A stretch of DNA of 64,000 nt from Pseudomonadota bacterium. GTDB taxonomy: Bacteria; Pseudomonadota; Gammaproteobacteria; Burkholderiales; Rhodocyclaceae. The notes under the pieces were generated by a model. The model did no database searches and was not told the DNA's origin. It saw nothing but the letters and a program-made list of their open reading frames with translations. Numbering within the stretch: position 1 is the first letter of the stretch; the number at the start of each line of letters is the position of its first letter. A program made the translations under genes and the position numbers. This document shows, one piece after another, positions 56,800 to 64,000 of the stretch. The DNA lies in NCBI GenBank assembly GCA_018241725.1, contig JAFEDI010000078.1, forward strand, positions 124,001 through 188,000, read 5' to 3'.

Positions 56800-57296
56800 C
56801 TCCCGCGGCACCATCCACCATCCACGGCTTCGAATTCCGGAGCCTGGATGGGACGGTGTCGATTCCGCTGGCGGATTTCGCCGGCAAAGTGGTGCTGGTC
56901 GTCAACACCGCCAGCCGATGTGGATTTACCCCTCAATATGCAGGCCTGCAAAAGCTGCATGAAACCTATGCCGGGCGCGGGCTGGTGGTACTTGGTTTTC
57001 CGTGCAACCAGTTCGGGGGCCAGGAACCCGGTGAGGCGCCGGACATCGCGCAGTTCTGCGAGCGCAACTATGGCGTCGGCTTTCCCTTGAGCGAGAAAGT
57101 GGATGTCAATGGCGCTGCAGCCCATCCGCTGTTCCGCTTTCTGACCACCGCGCTGCCCGGCGTGCTTGGCACCCAGCCGATCAAGTGGAATTTCACCAAG
57201 TTTCTCGTGGACAAGGCTGGCGTGCCGTTCAGGCGCTATGCGCCGACGACGCCGCCTGCCGATCTTATGCCGGACATCGAGGCGCTGCTGGGTTAG
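56796..57296 (+). CDS. Glutathione peroxidase family protein (Cys type)
   Basis: Thiol peroxidase, 166 residues. Active site: peroxidatic Cys42 in NTASRCGFTPQYAGL, Gln in FPCNQFGGQEPG, and Trp/Asn in IKWNFTKFLVD. The Cys in FPCNQ is where a resolving thiol sits in thioredoxin-dependent members. Its ATG overlaps the iscX stop, so it is the terminal gene of the isc transcript and may be coupled to Fe-S assembly under oxidative stress; that link is inference. Confidence 0.9.
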   Translation: MTPAAPSTIHGFEFRSLDGTVSIPLADFAGKVVLVVNTASRCGFTPQYAGLQKLHETYAGRGLVVLGFPCNQFGGQEPGEAPDIAQFCERNYGVGFPLSEKVDVNGAAAHPLFRFLTTALPGVLGTQPIKWNFTKFLVDKAGVPFRRYAPTTPPADLMPDIEALLG

Positions 57297-57311
57297 TGCA
57301 GGGCCCGGTGC

Positions 57312-57761
57312 CTAAGGTGTCGTCGGTTCCGATGGCTCGTTGAGCGACAGCCAGTACAGGCCCAGTTGTCCGACGGCCTGCAGGAAGCGCTCGAAATCCA
57401 CCGGTTTGCGGATGTAGCTGTTGGCGCCGAGGCGGTAGGCCTCGGAGATGTCCTGATGTTCCTTCGAGGTGGTCAGTACGACAACCGGCAGGAGCGCGGT
57501 GCGCTCATCCGCGCGGATGCGGCGCAGAACTTCAAGGCCGTCGATGCGCGGCAGCTTGAGGTCGAGAAGCACGAAGGCCGGCATCACCTGCGGGTCACGC
57601 GCCGCGTGTAGCCCCGTGCAGAACAGGTAATCCAGCGCTTCGACCCCATCCCTGGCGACCACCACCTGGTTGCTGATCTTGTTCTTGCTGAATGCCCTCA
57701 GCGTCAGGGCCTCGTCGTCGGGATTGTCTTCGACGAGAAGAATCGGGCGATCGGTCGCCAT
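57312..57761 (-). CDS. Single-domain response regulator (CheY-like, Rcp1 type)
   Basis: A 149-residue receiver-only protein. Acidic residues in ILLVEDNPDDEALTL, phospho-acceptor Asp67 in FVLLDLKLPRIDGLEVL, Thr/Ser in VVVLTTSKEHQDI and Lys in SYIRKPVDFERF. The NPDDE and LDLKLP forms are typical of Rcp1-like regulators paired with phytochrome or PAS kinases, but no kinase gene lies beside it. Convergent with the peroxidase gene, 15 bases apart. Confidence 0.87.
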   Translation of the reverse strand: MATDRPILLVEDNPDDEALTLRAFSKNKISNQVVVARDGVEALDYLFCTGLHAARDPQVMPAFVLLDLKLPRIDGLEVLRRIRADERTALLPVVVLTTSKEHQDISEAYRLGANSYIRKPVDFERFLQAVGQLGLYWLSLNEPSEPTTP

Positions 57762-57905
57762 AAGGACTCCTTGATCCTGCCTTTATGTTCTTGTGTCTGT
57801 CTTTCCGTTGGGTGGGGCAGGATCCGGAAGGGTCCAACCCCGCACATGATCATAAGTACGGCAGGAGCAGGAAGAGCTTGACCAATTTCTCGCTGGAAAT
57901 CACTT

Positions 57906-60028
<2,123 letters not shown>

Positions 60029-61210
60029 TTAGTCGTCATTGTTGAGTTCGAGGGTGAACTCCCGGAAGGAGGAGCCGTCGGGCTCGGTCTGCTCGAAGTC
60101 GATGGTGGAGGGCGGCTTGGCCTTGTTCTTGTCGCTGGTGCCGGTGGGGCCGATCTGCGCGTTGTTGATCAGCCACGACAGGTTGGTGGGCGAGTCGGCG
60201 TTGGCCAGGGCCTCTTCAAGGGTGATGTACTTTTCCTTGTAGAGGCGGAAAAGATCCTGCTCGAAGGTGCGGGAGCCCTGCGCCAGGCTCTGCTCCATGG
60301 CTTCGCGGATCGCCGAGATCTCGCCGCGTTCGATCAGTTCGGCCACCTGGCGGGAGTGCAGCAGGATCTCCACCGTTGGAATGCGGCCGCCGTCGGGACG
60401 TCTGACGAGGCGCTGGGAGATGATGCAGCGCAGCGTCGCAGCGAGGTCGAGGGAGAGCAGCGTGCGGGCGTCCAGTGGGAAGAAGCTGAAGATGCGGTTG
60501 AGTGCGTGGTAGGCGTTGTTGGCGTGCAGCGTGGCCAGGCACAGGTGGCCGGTCTGGGCGTAGGCGAGGGCAGCCTGCATGGTCTCCCGGTCGCGGATTT
60601 CGCCGATCAGGATGCAGTCGGGAGCTTGGCGCATCGCGCTACGCAGTGCATTCTGCCAGTCCAGCGTGTCGCTGCCGATCTCGCGCTGATTGACCAGCGA
60701 CATCTTGTGCTTGAACAGGTATTCGATCGGGTCTTCGATGGTCAGGATGTGACCGGAGCGGTTCTCGTTGCGGTAGTCGATCATCGACGCGATGGTCGTC
60801 GACTTGCCGGAGCCGGTGGCGCCGACCACCAGTACGAGGCCGCGCTTTTCCATGATCACTTCGGACAGCACCGGCGGGAGGCCCAGGCTGTCCAGGCGCG
60901 GAATGTCACCGAGGATGTAGCGGACGACGATGGCGATGCTGTTGCGCTGCCAGAAGATGTTGATGCGGAAGTTGCCCATGTCCCGCCGACCGAAGGAGAG
61001 GTTCATCTCCTTGTGCTTCTCGAAGCGCTCGATCTGCTCGGGCGACATCATTTCGTAGGCCATGCGGTGGATCATCGTCGGATCCATCGACTGCTGATTG
61101 ATCGGCAGCGTGTTGCCGTCAATCTTGATATGAATCGGGGTGCCGACGGTAATGAAGATGTCCGAGGCCTTCTTTTCGGCCATCAGGGCGAAGAGCTTGT
61201 CGATGATCAT
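60029..61210 (-). CDS. pilU: Type IV pilus retraction ATPase PilU
   Basis: PilT-like secretion ATPase, 393 residues. Walker A with Lys136 in GATGSGKSTTIASM, Asp box and Walker B (APDCILIGEIRDRETMQ), His box (AQTGHLCLATLHANNAYHAL). The C-terminal extension of about 30 residues beyond the PilT length, ending TLELNNDD, favours PilU. PilT itself is absent. It sits inside the dap cluster. The start codon at 61210 is directly preceded by a GC-rich hairpin arm and lacks a Shine-Dalgarno. Confidence 0.9.
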   Translation of the reverse strand: MIIDKLFALMAEKKASDIFITVGTPIHIKIDGNTLPINQQSMDPTMIHRMAYEMMSPEQIERFEKHKEMNLSFGRRDMGNFRINIFWQRNSIAIVVRYILGDIPRLDSLGLPPVLSEVIMEKRGLVLVVGATGSGKSTTIASMIDYRNENRSGHILTIEDPIEYLFKHKMSLVNQREIGSDTLDWQNALRSAMRQAPDCILIGEIRDRETMQAALAYAQTGHLCLATLHANNAYHALNRIFSFFPLDARTLLSLDLAATLRCIISQRLVRRPDGGRIPTVEILLHSRQVAELIERGEISAIREAMEQSLAQGSRTFEQDLFRLYKEKYITLEEALANADSPTNLSWLINNAQIGPTGTSDKNKAKPPSTIDFEQTEPDGSSFREFTLELNNDD

Positions 61211-61211
61211 C

Positions 61212-61255
61212 GGGCGGCCCGGAAATGAACCGGGCCGCCCATCAAGGGCGGCCCG
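61212..61255 (-). promoter_or_regulatory. Three-armed alternating hairpin between dapD and pilU
   Basis: Three arms on + coordinates: GGGCGGCCCGG (61212-61222), CCGGGCCGCCC (61230-61240) and GGGCGGCCCG (61246-61255). The central arm can pair with either flank (loops of 7 and 5 bases). The arm nearest pilU ends one base before its ATG. No U-run follows, so it is a translational or processing element rather than an intrinsic terminator. Confidence 0.55.
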
Positions 61256-61270
61256 TGAAGGGGGGAAAGG

Positions 61271-62122
61271 TCAGTCGCGCAGCAGTTCGTTGATGCTGGT
61301 CTTGGCGCGGGTCTGGGCATCCACCTTCTTGACGATCACCGCGCAGTACAGGCTGTACTTGCCATCGGCGGAGGGCAGGTTGCCGCTGACCACCACGGAG
61401 CCGGCGGGGACGCGGCCATAGGTGATTTCGCCGGTGGCGCGGTCGTAGATCTTGGTGCTCTGGCTGATATACACGCCCATGGAGATGACGCAGTTGTCTT
61501 CCACGATGACACCTTCGACGACCTCGGAGCGGGCGCCGATGAAGCAGTTGTCGCCAATGATGGTCGGGTTGGCCTGCAGGGGCTCGAGTACGCCACCGAT
61601 GCCGACGCCGCCGGACAGATGCACGTTCTTGCCGATCTGGGCACAGGAGCCGACGGTGGCCCAGGTGTCGACCATGGTGCCTTCGCCGACGTAGGCGCCG
61701 ATGTTCACGTAGGAGGGCATCAGCACGACACCCTTGCCGATGAAGCTGCCCTTGCGCGCCACGGCGTTCGGCACGACGCGGAAGCCGCCAGCGGTGAAGT
61801 CGTGGGCGTCGTAGTTGTCGAACTTGGTCGGCACCTTGTCGAAGTAGCGGGTGTCGCCGCCCTGCATGATCTTGTTGTCATGGGTGCGGAAGTACAGCAG
61901 CACGGCCTTCTTGATCCACTGGTGGGTGACCCACTCGCCGTTGATCTTTTCGGCGACGCGCAGCTTGCCCTGGTCCAGCTCTTCGATCACGTGCTCGATG
62001 ACCTCGATCTGCTCCTTGGTGGCGCTGGTGGCCGACAGGTCGGCGCGGCGCTCCCACAGTTCCTCGATGAGGGTGGCGAAGGGGTTTTCGTGATTGGGCA
62101 TGATGTGAATGGATGCAGTCAT
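61271..62122 (-). CDS. dapD: 2,3,4,5-tetrahydropyridine-2,6-dicarboxylate N-succinyltransferase
   Basis: Succinylation step of the lysine pathway, 283 residues. N-terminal domain ([40 protein letters not shown]) and hexapeptide-repeat beta-helix ([59 protein letters not shown]). The start at 62122 overlaps the dapC stop (ATGA); an internal ATG at 62101 is an alternative. No Shine-Dalgarno, so coupling to dapC is likely. Confidence 0.97.
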   Translation of the reverse strand: MTASIHIMPNHENPFATLIEELWERRADLSATSATKEQIEVIEHVIEELDQGKLRVAEKINGEWVTHQWIKKAVLLYFRTHDNKIMQGGDTRYFDKVPTKFDNYDAHDFTAGGFRVVPNAVARKGSFIGKGVVLMPSYVNIGAYVGEGTMVDTWATVGSCAQIGKNVHLSGGVGIGGVLEPLQANPTIIGDNCFIGARSEVVEGVIVEDNCVISMGVYISQSTKIYDRATGEITYGRVPAGSVVVSGNLPSADGKYSLYCAVIVKKVDAQTRAKTSINELLRD

Positions 62123-63333
62123 GAATTGTTCGAAAGTCGTTGGGCGAAAGTGGCGACTCGGGTGGCCGCCTCGACACACTCTGCCAGTTCGGCCACCAGC
62201 GCGATACGGACAAACCCAGCGCCAGGATTGACGCCGTGGGCTTCGCGCGCCAGATAGCTGCCGGGCAGAACCGTTACATTATATTCGGCCTGCAGGCGGC
62301 GGGCGAATTCGGTATCGCTGAGACCCAGCTTGTCCACCCGCGACCACAGGTAGAAGCCCGCGTCGGGGCGTTCGACCTCCAGATGGGCGGCAATCAGCGG
62401 GGTGATGCGGTCGAACTTCTCGCGGTACTGGCGGCGGTTCTCGGCCACGTGGGCTTCGTCGTTCCAGGCTGCAGCGGAGGCCGCCTGCACGGACGGGCTC
62501 ATCGCGCAGCCGTGGTAGGTGCGGTACAGCAGGAAGCGCTTGAGGATGGCCGCATCGCCAGCCACGAAGCCGGAGCGCATGCCCGGCACGTTGGAGCGCT
62601 TGGACAGGCTGGAGAACATCACCACGTTGCGGAAGTCGCTGCGGCCGAGGCGATGCGCGGCTTCGAGGCCGCCGATCGGCAGGTTGTCGTCGTCGAAATA
62701 GATCTCCGAGTAGCACTCGTCGGCGGCGATCACGAAGTTGTAGCGGTCGGACAGCTCGAACAGGCGCTTCCACTCGTCCAGCGACAGCACGCGGCCGGTC
62801 GGGTTGCCGGGCGAGCATACGTAGACGAGCTGGATGCGCTGCCAGTCGGCTTCGGGGATGGCGTCGAAGTTCGACCCGAAGTTGTCGTCCGGCAGGTTGT
62901 TGATGAAGTAGGGCTGGGCGCCGGCGAGGTAGGCCGCGCCTTCGTAGATCTGATAGAACGGGTTCGGGCAGACCACCAGGGCACCGGGCTTGGAGCCGTC
63001 GACGGCGCACTGGGCGAAGGCGAACAGTGCCTCGCGGGAGCCATTGACCGGCAGCACCTGGGTGCCGGCATTCACGGAGGGCAGGCCATAGCGGCGCTCC
63101 AGCCAGCCGGCGATGGACTGGCGCAGCTGCTCGGAGCCCTGGGTGGTGGGGTAGTTGGCGAGGCCACCGAGGTTGTCGATCAGCGTGTCGCGGATGAAGG
63201 CCGGCGTGGCGTGCTGCGGTTCGCCAATGGACAGGCGGATCGGCGAATACTCGGCCGGCGGCACGATGCCGTCGAACAGGGCCCGAAGCTTTTCGAAGGG
63301 ATAAGGGTGGAGTTCCTGGAGATGCGGATTCAC
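62119..63333 (-). CDS. dapC: Succinyldiaminopimelate transaminase DapC
   Basis: PLP aminotransferase of the succinylase DAP branch, 404 residues from GTG 63333. The N-terminus is then [20 protein letters not shown], where DapC homologues begin; an ATG at 63372 would add 13 residues. PLP motifs: [33 protein letters not shown] and the lysine in [19 protein letters not shown]. Together with dapD and dapE it accounts for three consecutive steps. First gene of a minus-strand run, divergent from smc. Confidence 0.93.
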   Translation of the reverse strand: MNPHLQELHPYPFEKLRALFDGIVPPAEYSPIRLSIGEPQHATPAFIRDTLIDNLGGLANYPTTQGSEQLRQSIAGWLERRYGLPSVNAGTQVLPVNGSREALFAFAQCAVDGSKPGALVVCPNPFYQIYEGAAYLAGAQPYFINNLPDDNFGSNFDAIPEADWQRIQLVYVCSPGNPTGRVLSLDEWKRLFELSDRYNFVIAADECYSEIYFDDDNLPIGGLEAAHRLGRSDFRNVVMFSSLSKRSNVPGMRSGFVAGDAAILKRFLLYRTYHGCAMSPSVQAASAAAWNDEAHVAENRRQYREKFDRITPLIAAHLEVERPDAGFYLWSRVDKLGLSDTEFARRLQAEYNVTVLPGSYLAREAHGVNPGAGFVRIALVAELAECVEAATRVATFAQRLSNNS

Positions 63334-63459
63334 TTTCGGCGGATGTCCTGTATTTTGGCCCTCGACGGGCATTCATTGCGCCGGCGCGGGGCCCGGCTTG
63401 GCCGCTGTCGGCGCGGCGCGGGGGAGAGCGGTCTGCCCTGTGGCCTCGTTTTGGGCCGG

Positions 63460-63468
63460 TGGTATTAT
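63460..63468 (+). promoter_or_regulatory. Candidate extended -10 promoter for smc
   Basis: TGGTATTAT: TG at 63460-63461, one base, TATTAT at 63463-63468. The -35 is not recognisable. Predicted start about 63475, 67 bases before smc, within the dapC/smc divergent region. Confidence 0.4.
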
Positions 63469-63541
63469 AGCGGCGGCCGTCAATGCGGCACTGCAGCATC
63501 AACGGCGCTCCCGCCTCCTGTCCCTTGTTTTCTGGAATCCC

Positions 63542-64000
63542 GTGCGCCTCGCCAAACTCAAGCTTGCCGGCTTCAAGACCTTCGTCGACCCGACGACCGT
63601 GCTCACCCCGGGCAACCTGGTCGGGGTCGTTGGGCCGAACGGTTGCGGCAAGTCGAACATCATCGATGCGGTGCGCTGGGTGCTGGGCGAGTCGCGCGCC
63701 TCGGCGCTGCGCGGTGGCTCGATGCAGGACGTCATCTTCAACGGCTCGACGACCCGCAAGCCGGTGTCGCGGGCCAGCGTGGAGCTGGTGTTCGACAACG
63801 CCGAGGGGCGCGCCGCCGGCCAGTGGAAGCCCTATGCCGAAGTGGCTGTGAAGCGGGTCCTCGACCGCAGTGGTGAATCCACCTATTTCATCAACGGCGT
63901 GCAGGTCCGCCGCAAGGACGTGATCGACCTGTTCCTGGGCACCGGTCTGGGGCCGCGTGCTTACGCGATCATCGAGCAGGGGATGATCTCGCGCATCATC
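63542..64000 (+). CDS. smc: Chromosome segregation protein SMC, 5' part
   Basis: Starts at GTG 63542 and runs off the right edge in frame after 153 residues. The N-terminal ATPase lobe is clear: [15 protein letters not shown], Walker [24 protein letters not shown], then [15 protein letters not shown] and the Q-loop region [22 protein letters not shown] with ScpA and ScpB (34678-36073) forms the condensin that compacts and separates chromosomes. The rest (hinge, coiled coils, C lobe) is outside the window. Confidence 0.95.
   Translation, partial: MRLAKLKLAGFKTFVDPTTVLTPGNLVGVVGPNGCGKSNIIDAVRWVLGESRASALRGGSMQDVIFNGSTTRKPVSRASVELVFDNAEGRAAGQWKPYAEVAVKRVLDRSGESTYFINGVQVRRKDVIDLFLGTGLGPRAYAIIEQGMISRII

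Overview
The window is high-GC chromosomal DNA from a betaproteobacterium. Gene content and order (pilS-pilR, XrtA/PEP-CTERM regulators prsK-prsR-prsT, rimP-nusA-infB-rbfA-truB-rpsO-pnp, a cysE-iscR-isc operon, dapC-dapD-pilU-dapE-prmB next to smc) point to the Rhodocyclales (Azospira/Dechloromonas/Zoogloea-like); the order-level call is inference. Nearly all of the sequence is coding. There is no rRNA, tRNA, CRISPR array, insertion sequence or prophage that I can recognise.

Layout. 1-7691 (+): tail of an aminotransferase, a PP0621-type small membrane protein, the pilus two-component pair PilS/PilR, then a translationally coupled pair made of an NCS1-type transporter fused through a cysteine cluster to a hybrid histidine kinase, and a LuxR-type response regulator. 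7701-11009 (-): a MASE1-CHASE-PAS-GGDEF-EAL cyclic-di-GMP protein. 11245-14190 (+): an orphan modD and the potassium transporter kup. 14191-25388 (+): an AT-rich promoter with a long structured leader, then exopolysaccharide/PEP-CTERM genes (epsB-type sugar transferase, prsK, prsR, prsT, nucleotide-sugar dehydrogenase), a Sel1/lytic transglycosylase and a trypsin-like protease, closed by a strong bidirectional terminator. 25474-30224 (-): the glycine cleavage operon gcvT-gcvH-gcvP behind a tandem glycine riboswitch. 30285-37199 (+): alpha/beta hydrolase, PHP phosphoesterase, YciO/Sua5 protein, site-2 protease, trpS, scpA, scpB, rluB.

37213-46163 (+): the transcription/translation operon rimP-nusA-infB-rbfA, then truB, rpsO and pnp. 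It has a near-perfect promoter and an attenuator-like terminator ahead of rimP, and a separate rpsO promoter. 46379-48389: a SAM methyltransferase (+), then a GDSL esterase and suhB (-). 48468-57296 (+): trmJ, cysE, iscR, a NifS-type cysteine desulfurase, iscS, iscU, iscA, hscB, hscA, fdx, iscX and a glutathione peroxidase. Two IscR type-1-like boxes overlap the iscR promoter and a third lies before cysE, so cysteine supply, sulfur mobilisation and Fe-S assembly look co-controlled by Fe-S status. 57312-63333 (-): a single-domain response regulator, prmB with a His-rich tail, dapE, pilU, dapD, dapC. 63542-64000 (+): the start of smc.

The least conventional items are the NCS1-transporter/histidine-kinase fusion with its cysteine cluster, the attenuator-like leader of the rimP operon, the three IscR-like boxes on both sides of cysE, an alternating-hairpin element abutting the pilU start codon, and the His-rich N-terminus of PrmB. 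All identifications rest on reading motifs and context by eye; no database search was run.
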